From Phoronis australis (taxonomy: Eukaryota; Phoronida; Phoronidae): DNA of 64,000 bases. Both the position numbers and the translations under genes were made by a program. The notes under the pieces were generated by a model, which had not been told where the DNA came from, made no database searches, and saw only the letters and a program-made list of their open reading frames with translations. Of the stretch, positions 61,901 to 64,000 are shown one piece after another (position 1 is the first letter of the stretch; each line of letters opens with the position of its first letter). The stretch lies in assembly GCA_002633005.1 (NCBI GenBank), contig NMRA01000312.1:62001-126000 (forward strand), in the 5' to 3' direction.

Positions 61901-64000
61901 ATATACTGTTGCAATGTACTGTGGAGTAATTGTCAAGTTTAGAATTTCATCTTGGACAACCACATACAACTGAAATAAAAGAAACAATCAAAACTTAAGC
62001 CCTAATGAACTCTGGATGAGGACTCGTGAATACGAACAATTTCCCTTTCTTCCACAAACTCGACAGGGATAGCTTCCAAAATGTTAACACATTGCATAAA
62101 TAACAAGATACCCAAAAACTGACTATGAATAAAAAAAATCAGACAAGAGATAAAAATCAAGTTTAAAATGTAAGACCTCAGAGAAATGTCCAATAATCGT
62201 TTCTAAGAGATGTCTAATTGGCTTCAAATGAAATTCTCAGATACTGTACTGTATGCACTGTTCTCCAATGTTAGAAATTGTTTGTCAAAGTGTTTGGCAT
62301 GAAGAGCTACCAAATATCCCTACTTTCAGGATTTTCATAAAATGAAAACAAAAGGATAATTTAGAGAACTGTAAGAGCACCTTCAACTTGAATATTTATA
62401 AAAGACAAAATTTATGTTATTGACATAGTCATCTTGCTGTGATTGTACTTTTCTTCTTTGGTACTAAATTTTAACAAAAAGATATGGTCACTTGACCCAA
62501 TTAATGGCAGATTAGTAAGTCTAATAAAAAATTCTACTACGTTTTTACTATCAGAAAATGTAGACAGTTTTGCACAGTTCAGGTTGACAGCTTTGAAAAT
62601 ATTTGGCTAAATGCACATATAATGTTCACCGAAAAGTAACTTAAAGTGCAAACTAAAGGATTTTGGTAAGTCACTTACAGGAGTACCACATTTTGAGCAC
62701 CAGTTTTCTCCACTGAAGAACAACCATTAACTGGTTCTCAAAATACGGGACCCCAGTAAGTGAGTATTGTTGGCTTTTGAACCAGACCAGTTAGCAACAG
62801 CAAAACAAAACTAACTAAAGGTTTAATTTAAATATCAGAGAATTTGAAAAAATACTTCAAAATTTTCTTAATTTTTCAATAAGACAATATTTGTCAATGA
62901 ATGCTTTAGAAAACATATTGTACTGAATAGTTTCGGAAACAACATGCATGTAAGAAGGTCTCCTCACCATATCGCTCCAGGAAGTGACATCATTCCAGGC
63001 AACAATATCAACTCGGTAGACACCTGCCTCCTCATAGGTGTGGTTAGTGGTGGCGTTAGTCAGGAACGTAGTCTCATTCCCATCACCCCATGTCCAGTTG
63101 TAGAAATGGCTTGTACCCGGGTGGTCAGCCACAGTAAAGTTATGCACAACGTTGGTCGTCACTATCTCGCAAAAAGGGCGATAACCATCAAATTGAAAGT
63201 CTTATACAAAGATGTAAATGTCAAATCGTCAGATAAAAATTATGCGATGATGTGGCTTACTCTTAATTGTATAAAAATCAAATTCAAGATAATTTTATCA
63301 ACTTTTGCAGTGATTATGTTTTGACCAACAGAGGCATTAACAGCAATTTTATGACCGAAACCAAATTTAACATTCTGTAGTTAGTATTTTTGTTTGTAGG
63401 CAAAATATAGCTCAAATCTGACTTAAATTAAACTGTTTTTAAGGTATTTATGAGTAAGTTGTTTAGGACGACATTAACAGACTTTGCCTAATCCATTATC
63501 TGCTAACTGGAGGTACAATCTGGTACAAGAGTCATTAATTGTTCTGTTTCAGAATAGCTTTAAAAAATCATACTCAAAGCTGCATTTTGCCTCTGTTTAA
63601 CTCTTAATGAGTCTAACAGCACATCACATCATTGCAATGAGTCTAACAGCACATCACATCATTGGAATGTATGATTCTCACAGAAGGAAGGCACAAGTGC
63701 TGTCTAATATGACGTCTAACCATAAGAAGGCAGATCAGATTCCGATGAGCGGTCACGTGTGAAACTTTTTCCAGACAGCGGATCAGACATCTGATCTGCT
63801 TTCTGATTGGACAGCGTGGGAATGTTGTATTGCAAGATATTAGCTCACCATTTTCATTGGCAACTATTGTCACATTCTCCACACTGTGCTGACAATCCAG
63901 CTCTGCATAATTACTGTACGTCTGGTTGTCCGTATCCCACATTACCATAGCCGAGATGTTGAACTTATCAACGCGTTCGTATGTGTGATAAAACCTAGCC
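19817..64000 (-). CDS. Polycystin-1 family protein (partial, 34 exons in window)
   Basis: One multi-exon gene; exons are listed separately. Joined, they encode 3450 residues plus a TGA stop, with the N-terminus beyond the right edge. Order with approximate residues from the window edge: PKD/Ig-like repeats 1-1040; REJ region 1040-1830; mucin-like Ser/Thr-rich segment 1835-2230; GPS 2255-2300 with insertion; TM1 2357-2378; PLAT 2395-2513; TM2-TM5 2565-2800; polycystin channel domain with S1, TOP domain and S2-S6 2868-3342; C-terminal tail to 3450. This is the full polycystin-1 layout with 11 membrane segments. Family members sense ciliary or extracellular cues or act in gamete recognition (REJ), usually paired with a polycystin-2 subunit. 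No LRR, WSC, C-type lectin or EF-hand is seen in the window. All 33 introns are GT-AG with consistent phases. The closest paralogue (PKD1, PKD1L1-3, sea urchin REJ) cannot be set without alignment. Confidence 0.95.
20324..20437. repeat. 26-bp tandem array of GAACATGTTC palindromes
   Basis: The perfect 10-bp palindrome GAACATGTTC occurs at 20324, 20350, 20376 and 20402 (period 26) and in a decayed fifth unit near 20428. The palindrome resembles two abutting steroid-receptor-like half-sites without the usual 3-bp spacer. It lies in the last polycystin intron. Confidence 0.93.
20757..21026 (-). CDS. Polycystin exon 33: S6 and proximal tail
   Basis: Encodes NKFDYNSLSQANPVFAPLVF, the S6 helix LSFVIFVTFMLLNFFLSMIC and DAFSIVKWETIREKNDYEIV (PKD2: FAPIYF…ILLNMFLAIINDTYSEVK). 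The tail continues MMSRFKSLFGFGTGTRL. Acceptor TTTCATTGCAG, donor GATG/GTATGT, phase 1 to 1. Confidence 0.95.
21186..21390 (-). repeat. Intronic repeat family member (copy A, inverted)
   Basis: Contains tcctgttaattccccttcat, the reverse complement of copy B text, plus attctaattaca. Non-coding, intronic. Confidence 0.65.
21802..22057 (-). CDS. Polycystin exon 32: S4, S5 and pore helix
   Basis: Encodes S4 (VFGYVVAFIIFTATIKCLKL), LRFNKKMSMLGRTL, S5 (GPIASFCVVFLVVFMAYTVA) and the pore helix SFSTFIKAAETLFSMML. F-S-T-F is conserved. Where PKD2 has the filter L-G-D, this protein has M-L-N across the exon junction. Phase 0 to 1, donor TTGA/GTAAGT. Confidence 0.95.
22058..23298. other. Polycystin intron 31, no other feature seen
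   Basis: Unremarkable AT-rich intron; a plus-strand frame at 22415-22762 has low-complexity composition and no recognised family. Confidence 0.45.
23299..23457 (-). CDS. Polycystin exon 31: channel S3
   Basis: A 159-bp exon encoding DFWNKMEFAVTCLMITAVVM, FFYRFVLAIILMNRYKED and FINFQWTAGWDE. KYFKDFWN-type junction typical of the family. Phase 0 to 0, donor GAG/GTAAGG. Confidence 0.94.
23970..24133 (-). CDS. Polycystin exon 30: channel S2
   Basis: Encodes IYPMYKFYIMRLDQMGPGM, then S2 (LTVLVAEFLTICFTIFYM) and KKDGLRNYFK. Acceptor TTTGTCTTGGTAG gives phase 1; spacing to the previous exon's LPTG matches PKD2 exactly. Donor CAAG/GTGTGT. Confidence 0.93.
24255..24530 (+). repeat. Intronic repeat family member (copy B)
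   Basis: Shares gactgagaatgaagggaatt, aattagaattttt and gattacttt.gtcttgtact with the copies at 53,385-53,635 and, inverted, 21,186-21,390. Contains a taatagtaatt-rich centre. Confidence 0.65.
24700..24831. repeat. 30-bp inverted repeat with 72-bp loop
   Basis: gatcacaaacatttttaagt (24700 onward, to 24729) pairs with acttaaaaatgttggtgatc (ending 24831) with few mismatches. MITE- or hairpin-like, intronic. Confidence 0.7.
24984..25073. repeat. 21-bp tandem array carrying octamer motif
   Basis: Four exact copies of ATGCAAAT (25000, 25021, 25042, 25063) at a strict 21-bp period within the unit atgcaaatgatttaggttag. ATGCAAAT is the POU/Oct octamer. Intronic. Confidence 0.95.
25467..25745 (-). 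CDS. Polycystin exon 29: TOP domain end
   Basis: Encodes GFYWQNHSALDGYPYTGNLA, TYAGGGFTANLGTT, NNWLDSSARAIFVEFVLYNP and LLELLPTG. The YxGGG(F/Y) and VEF-x-LYNP strings are diagnostic for the polycystin channel domain. Phase 1 to 1, donor GGAG/GTATGT. Confidence 0.96.
25851..26317. mobile_element. Penelope-like element end in inverted pair around a gap
   Basis: 25857-25943 and 26195-26282 are near-perfect inverted copies of the same tail (aaacgttgaattgaac … gcgatcgtccgg), separated by a 70-base gap (25951-26020). The right arm matches 188-360 of this window. Candidate 13-bp flanking direct repeats acactgaagcaag lie at 25838-25850 and 26318-26330. No coding part visible. Confidence 0.7.
26726..26839 (-). 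CDS. Polycystin exon 28: TOP domain
   Basis: Encodes NCSVTSVDFPLQCREAYNMD and SWVPVNMS, with the family's Cys pair. Phase 1 to 1, donor TCAG/GTACGT. Confidence 0.92.
27107..27194. mobile_element. Hairpin MITE, second copy
   Basis: Inner arms gagaaccagttttctccact and aactggttctcaaaat match the element at 62671-62763, with ends gtcac and gtgac. About 88 bp, non-coding, intronic. Confidence 0.55.
27614..27785 (-). CDS. Polycystin exon 27: TOP domain
   Basis: Encodes VTNYNQFWSWLNQTFVNSVY, then YWFSQGFTQDRNMFMLGSPR and LRLLRMPT. SPRLRLLRM corresponds to the conserved VGRLRLRQLRV of the polycystin domain. Phase 0 to 1. Confidence 0.94.
28472..28658 (-). CDS. Polycystin exon 26: channel S1
   Basis: Encodes QKENEMQAIIVEIIVYLFFL, YLLLMIGYGNRDPWSNF (S1 helix, then start of the extracellular TOP domain) and TMSFEG. 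Phase 2 to 0, donor GGG/GTATGT. Confidence 0.93.
29301..29527 (-). CDS. Polycystin exon 25: TM5 end and cytosolic loop
   Basis: Encodes VLGLAVFYSLVIKKPDVEED, completing TM5 (…TQPIKVLGLAVFY), then KWRKAMAKMKALPVPPDEEY and LKACKLQR. The acceptor CCATGCAG gives phase 0; phase out 2, donor CAAAG/GTACAC. Confidence 0.92.
29766..29877. repeat. 28-bp minisatellite, four units
   Basis: The unit gccagggaacagactgatgg (first 20 of 28) repeats four times with a single variant base in the first unit. Intronic. Confidence 0.95.
30000..30765 (-). mobile_element. Penelope-like element fragment with GIY-YIG endonuclease
   Basis: Positions 30642-30025 (minus) encode ~205 residues of the C-terminal part of a Penelope-like polyprotein: an RT tail (SSVYKVDLIKALIDRVYRIN, KNGYPLELVNRVRKARLQRN) and a GIY-YIG endonuclease (VVYKFFCAGCGFSYIGET, then HLKTRTKEHL). 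Flanks contain inverted copies of gattt(a)aaaaccgtgg(t/c)tgttttt (about 30005-30035 and 30725-30755), i.e. the element's own 3' end in both orientations. It lies in the intron between exons 24 and 25. Confidence 0.85.
31504..32325 (-). CDS. Polycystin exon 24: TM2 to TM5
   Basis: An 822-bp exon. Post-PLAT signature HLWFSVFGRPAKSRFTRCQR, then TM2 (LTCCISLLFSTMMANILF), TM3 (ILTGIYSSLIVFPINLLIVM), a ~100-residue cytosolic loop rich in charged residues with a KKKKK run, TM4 (FIYIGYVLCFGSCGAAFYM) and TM5 start (MVSFIVSIIESIFFTQPIK). Phase 0 to 0, donor AAG/GTATGC. Confidence 0.96.
32602..32891 (-). CDS. Polycystin exon 23: PLAT domain
   Basis: Encodes GTTAKVSMVFSGDEGETDPR, then DSFIMAESDTLGQLAHVRVW, HDNSGTNPSWFFSRMVVRDL and FFFIGDKWWAVDEDEG. 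This is a textbook PLAT domain, which in polycystins binds phosphoinositides on the cytosolic side between TM1 and TM2. Phase 1 to 0, donor CTG/GTAGGA. Confidence 0.96.
33028..33086. repeat. 18-bp minisatellite, three units
   Basis: acagtattgaggcgcacc repeated three times (first unit with one difference) inside a PLAT-domain intron. Confidence 0.92.
33479..33566 (-). CDS. Polycystin exon 22: PLAT start
   Basis: An 88-bp exon encoding DNDPRHKYLYELTVYTGSKS, the opening strands of the PLAT (lipoxygenase-homology) domain. Phase 0 to 1, donor GCTG/GTGAGT. Confidence 0.92.
34883..35032 (-). CDS. Polycystin exon 21: TM1
   Basis: Encodes VPMNTINPADSAFLKLDSN, then the first membrane helix PVIFSVMVALICLYLTTLIW and KKADRMDELK. 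It follows the GPS and precedes PLAT, as in the family. Phase 0 to 0, donor AAG/GTAGGT. Confidence 0.93.
35929..36099 (-). CDS. Polycystin exon 20: GPS second half with insertion
   Basis: Begins VGPLTTPYKTHCICSFLT: the two final GPS cysteines are present, but the catalytic triad H-L-T reads F-L-T. About 32 residues then separate this from AAFGAAFK, which in other polycystins follows HLT directly (HLTAFG). The insertion is proline-rich, then basic, and holds R-V-R-R-E (RVRR at 35998-36009), matching the furin consensus. Donor AAG/GTGAAA, phase 0 to 0. Confidence 0.9.
36826..36974 (-). CDS. Polycystin exon 19: GPS first half
   Basis: Encodes MTTAAPPDVTTVEPLDPF, YYKVVAYTAQCKYFSDYTQQ and WETDGCE. 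This is the C-x(n)-W-x(4)-C part of the GPCR proteolysis site. Phase 1 to 0, acceptor TTGGCACAG, donor GAG/GTCAGT. Confidence 0.88.
37640..37839 (-). CDS. Polycystin exon 18: linker with polybasic RKRR
   Basis: Encodes GTMVTIYFGIKSQKPDLNST, a Thr/Glu/Ser-rich acidic linker, then GRLSRKRRSLKGNATLAP. RKRR (37671-37682) fits the furin consensus R-x-K/R-R. Phase 2 to 1, donor CCAA/GTAAAT. Confidence 0.86.
38218..39206 (-). CDS. Polycystin exon 17: mucin-like Ser/Thr-rich exon
   Basis: A 989-bp exon. Ordered start: VVRAKKSPFPGQQGNETLDV, then VMLSVTDDTGSSVEA and GMVIHKIMIPGKSS, i.e. GAIN-type strands. A ~150-residue Thr/Ser/Pro-rich stretch follows with runs such as TTTTTGPVTT and PTTTTTGS, interrupted by FTIYVGINFVPTM. 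It ends at DTCFKSNKF. The threonine runs are partly coded by GTC/ACG trinucleotide repeats (38337-38351). Expected to be heavily O-glycosylated. Phase 0 to 2, donor ACAA/GTAAAA. Confidence 0.9.
39288..39458. repeat. ~34-bp minisatellite, about four units
   Basis: Units beginning gatacaatatgtatacaaaa at 39308, 39347, 39381 and 39415 (spacing 39, 34, 34), followed by a degenerate unit. It starts about 80 bp downstream... in plus coordinates from the high end of exon 17, inside the intron and close to its 3' splice site. Confidence 0.9.
40524..40871 (+). CDS. Acidic ORF with YQFEP motif inside the transposon
   Basis: A 115-codon frame starts with an acidic run (MADLDDSSSDEDFTGG), then GYQFEPQYTDQEILERRHEH. 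Acidic N-termini with this YxFEP motif are common in transposon-associated and P2X7-C-terminus-like proteins of invertebrates (from memory, not checked). The later half overlaps the antisense THAP segment and is probably not coding. The real exon may end anywhere after about 40650. Confidence 0.35.
   Translation: MADLDDSSSDEDFTGGSLGFAGYQFEPQYTDQEILERRHEHTQATEHTNSSLISWQSSEKSQSTKYRPQTRRCFAASYLLITAYFSFFTTASHFLSNLGSRGSRKNDIPVFLTAP
40616..40912 (-). pseudogene. Degenerate THAP zinc-finger segment
   Basis: Reads LRCVIPACPNYG, then SFFRLPREPKLLRKWLAVV and LRVCGRYFVDCDF. This is the C2CH THAP finger with its C-x4-C pair and FFRLP box. The final zinc ligand His is Tyr (VCGRYF, family VCxxHF), explained by one CAT to TAT change. 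The frame has no ATG before the first Cys and an in-frame TGA just upstream. Either the start comes from another exon or the domain is dead. It is head-to-head with the YQFEP ORF. Confidence 0.6.
42119..42240. repeat. Interspersed repeat copy inside the transposon
   Basis: Shares tcataataaatgaccttata, gagcttgcgacgcac and cgggacgtattccgaacata-like text with 61,095-61,215, so it is a separate repeat nested in the Kolobok-type element. Confidence 0.65.
43764..43861 (-). CDS. Polycystin exon 16: GAIN-like region
   Basis: Encodes SLDAKGGSGITMPTATDMYG and NDTASSVTAA. Phase 1 to 0, acceptor CAACCACAG, donor GCC/GTAAGT. A transposon insertion ends 35 bp downstream of its donor boundary. Confidence 0.86.
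44822..44981 (-). CDS. Polycystin exon 15: GAIN-like region
   Basis: Encodes TKDQFLRDKLMAQTQSLSGF, VSGKKVEGEQPSVISANG and DKRFPDSLAG. Phase 0 to 1, acceptor TTGTTGCAG, donor GGAG/GTATGA. Confidence 0.87.
44982..47369. other. Large polycystin intron, no features of note
   Basis: AT-rich intronic DNA without a recognised exon or mobile element. One GC-rich patch at about 46,430-46,510 contains a NotI site (gcggccgc). Confidence 0.45.
47370..47467 (-). CDS. Polycystin exon 14: linker
   Basis: A 98-bp exon encoding NSANAIADTKDTLNNEVSVS and TTTAGPSQ. Phase 1 to 0, acceptor CATTTTAG, donor CGCAG/GTGAGC. An ambiguous base (47533) and a G-run lie 50-70 bp upstream of it. Confidence 0.82.
48112..48349 (-). 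CDS. Polycystin exon 13: helical GAIN-like region
   Basis: Encodes ARSEMASALKNVPISDVSQV, LATAMTETLGDSKQLT and ESSETEAIAGSIMAVMG: amphipathic helices of the kind found before the GPS. Phase 0 to 1, donor ATGG/GTGAGT. Confidence 0.86.
48784..48929 (-). CDS. Polycystin exon 12: Thr-rich linker
   Basis: Encodes STQQQVTGSRLDDDS, then a Thr/Ser/Pro run (NTTTTGSPTTASPATTES) and DEEARKTLAQTQ. Phase 1 to 0, donor CTCAG/GTAACT. Confidence 0.85.
49570..49726 (-). CDS. Polycystin exon 11: REJ C-terminal helical part
   Basis: Encodes VYKPQQAAVDSIVDSISSGE then SKLSCTVMAISSTLNSKAQL. From here the protein becomes helix-rich (GAIN subdomain A-like), as in polycystin-1 upstream of the GPS. Phase 0 to 1. Confidence 0.86.
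49727..50751. other. Polycystin intron, no other feature seen
   Basis: No repeat, mobile element or coding segment recognised between exons 10 and 11. Confidence 0.4.
50752..50885 (-). CDS. Polycystin exon 10: REJ region
   Basis: Encodes STCDMLTPKILPAGNEDDDF then FIFIATDYIGSSSFTED. LPAG and the final D-x-x-G strand match REJ. Phase 1 to 0, donor GTCTTC/GTAAGT. Confidence 0.88.
51521..51715 (-). CDS. Polycystin exon 9: REJ signature exon
   Basis: Contains the REJ pattern NKPPRVGRGSINPPNGTAL, then FIDEDLPLTYKIGYRLY. The donor at CATGTTG/GTATGG is chosen over a later GTAAGT because only it preserves frame into LPAGNEDDD of the next exon. Confidence 0.9.
52141..52349 (-). CDS. Polycystin exon 8: REJ region
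   Basis: Encodes SLLSAELDQKYTDAKETPGE, then GLQTANLGIYANFF and KRFFISVRVYRQGSN. The Leu-rich strand pattern and FISVRVYR are typical of the fibronectin-like REJ subdomains. Acceptor TTTTCTGCAG, donor TATG/GTAAGT, phase 2 to 1. Confidence 0.88.
53027..53140 (-). CDS. Polycystin exon 7: REJ region
   Basis: Encodes CAANCRKKDNIPKFNPDMKV then SFVKNSRRGVAYVYQW across the junction. Two cysteines begin the next REJ subdomain. Phase 2 to 2, donor ACCA/GTAAGC. Confidence 0.88.
53385..53635 (+). repeat. Intronic repeat family member (copy C)
   Basis: Shares gactgagaatggaggggaa, aacaggaaagttaatt and attctgcaattagaatttt with copies at 24,255-24,530 and, inverted, 21,186-21,390; a short partial copy is at 51,843-51,910. 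Non-coding, MITE-like. Confidence 0.65.
53951..54116 (-). CDS. Polycystin exon 6: REJ region
   Basis: Encodes LMANNTGSTFFMDLYNTYER followed by EIKVVIRKDDRKVTVSQF. Phase 1 to 2, acceptor AAACTGCAG, donor TTAC/GTGAGT. Repeated beta-strand pattern of the REJ region. Confidence 0.88.
55190..56745. repeat. Two diverged ~0.75-0.82-kb direct repeats in a polycystin intron
   Basis: Copy A (about 55190-55985) and copy B (about 56020-56745) share long blocks, for example gtcatttgctcttcccgtta, gtgcgcatgcacca, and ctacacgtcgtgtgcaaatt. Copy A has about 60 bases that B lacks. Small frames shared by both copies (for example a start MPKxVxFR) are by-products of the repeat. A weaker third relative may lie at 54,360-54,560. 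Confidence 0.85.
56890..57022 (+). mobile_element. Solo end of a Penelope-like element
   Basis: Matches the flank of the GIY-YIG element at 30,640-30,760: cttgttgctgggcctcgcca, then tgaataaatgacaccgaaac, then atgtcaagtcattttaaaacc. No coding part is left. It lies about 150 bp from the 3' end of exon 5. Confidence 0.65.
57171..60242 (-). CDS. Polycystin exon 5: giant PKD-array and REJ-start exon
   Basis: A single 3072-bp exon (1024 codons) holding about eight PKD-like repeats. Cores visible in order are FLDYDHD, FSYEFGDGG, ITWDYRD, FIVDFGDGS and FLWDFGDGK, with ends such as HAYEAFGTYNITLNISN and HKYENPGTYTIKVNATN. Many repeats have lost the strict WDFGDG motif. The last ~220 residues (from CSWPVVDLQNPNSC near 57835) are cysteine-containing and start the REJ region (HYRWDVSS). 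Very rich in N-glycosylation sequons. The donor is set at TCAG/GTACTG by the phase of the next exon; reading through would add a short tail before a stop. Confidence 0.92.
60759..61022 (-). CDS. Polycystin exon 4: PKD repeat with spacer
   Basis: Encodes TNVTYLVDMGDGTVFE (PKD core as VDMGDG), then an Asn/Thr/Val-rich spacer with several N-glycosylation sequons, then VDFAVFANAS. Phase 1 to 1, donor CGG/GTAAGA. Confidence 0.88.
61095..61215. repeat. Interspersed repeat, ~110 bp
   Basis: The stretch tcataataaatgaccttata through gagcttgcgacgcac is shared with 42119-42240, and a weaker relative lies near 54240-54330. All three are in polycystin introns. No coding content; family unknown. Confidence 0.7.
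61864..61969 (-). CDS. Polycystin exon 3: inter-repeat linker
   Basis: A 106-bp exon encoding LYVVVQDEILNLTITPQY, the last strand of one PKD repeat and the first of the next. Acceptor TTATTTCAG, donor CAAG/GTAACA, phase 0 to 1. Confidence 0.88.
62671..62763. mobile_element. 93-bp hairpin MITE in a polycystin intron
   Basis: Imperfect ~35-bp terminal inverted repeats starting TCACTTAC (62671) and ending GTAAGTGA (62763), with inner arms gagcaccagtt and aactggttctc. A related copy lies at 27107-27194. Non-coding, non-autonomous DNA element. Confidence 0.65.
62968..63161 (-). CDS. Polycystin exon 2: PKD repeat
   Basis: A canonical PKD repeat: YNWTWGDGNETT (the W-x-FGDG core as WTWGDG) and NHTYEEAGVYRVDIVAWN. 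Phase 1 in, phase 0 out, donor ATG/GTGAGG. The acceptor GCGAGATAG (rather than the AG four bases upstream) is required by phase. Confidence 0.88.
63849..64000 (-). CDS. Polycystin exon 1 of window (partial): PKD-repeat end
   Basis: Open to the window edge and ending AATG/GTGAGC (phase 1). It begins with RFYHTYERVDKFNIS, the HxY end of one PKD repeat, and continues into the next repeat (NENVT). Upstream exons lie outside the window. Confidence 0.8.

Overview
This window is eukaryotic nuclear DNA from an animal. Genes are split into many exons with GT-AG introns, and the gene-poor stretches carry Penelope-like retroelements, a TTAA-flanked DNA transposon, MITE-like palindromes, minisatellites and assembly gaps. 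The gene content (a very long polycystin-1 family gene with PKD and REJ modules, a renalase, a Notch-ligand MNNL domain, THAP-type transposon sequence) suggests an invertebrate, most likely an invertebrate deuterostome (hemichordate, echinoderm or amphioxus). That placement is inference; the species cannot be read from the sequence.

Layout. (1) 1-2.7 kb: a scrambled Penelope-like element, then the 5' part of a minus-strand gene with the MNNL domain of Delta/Jagged ligands. Its second MNNL exon lies in a ~570-bp tandem duplication, so two near-identical copies are present. (2) 2.7-15.9 kb: mostly non-coding, with two orphan exon-like ORFs (6.9-7.1 kb and 13.6-13.9 kb), a 129-bp near-perfect palindrome, a MITE, a GT microsatellite and a 643-base gap. 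(3) 15.9-16.9 kb, plus strand: a complete renalase (RNLS) whose coding sequence is one uninterrupted exon. (4) 19.8-64.0 kb, minus strand, tail-to-tail with renalase: one polycystin-1-type gene.

I resolved 34 coding exons of the polycystin, running from beyond the right edge to a TGA stop at 19817. All splice phases agree and the joined exons give 3450 codons plus stop. The order is PKD-repeat array, REJ region, Ser/Thr-rich mucin-like segment, GPS, TM1, PLAT, TM2-TM5, and the six-helix polycystin channel domain with its TOP domain, followed by a short charged C-terminus. This is an 11-transmembrane receptor/channel; by family knowledge it would act at the plasma, ciliary or gamete membrane.

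Most notable: the GPS has all its cysteines, but its HLT cleavage triad reads F-L-T. It is followed by a ~32-residue insertion containing R-V-R-R, a furin-type motif. A second polybasic R-K-R-R lies upstream in the Thr-rich linker. This suggests that self-cleavage may have been replaced by proprotein-convertase cleavage. The introns also hold a 3.59-kb Kolobok-type element (14-bp inverted repeats, TTAA duplication, degenerate THAP finger) ending 35 bp from a splice donor, a GIY-YIG Penelope fragment, and tandem arrays carrying an octamer motif (ATGCAAAT) or a GAACATGTTC palindrome.
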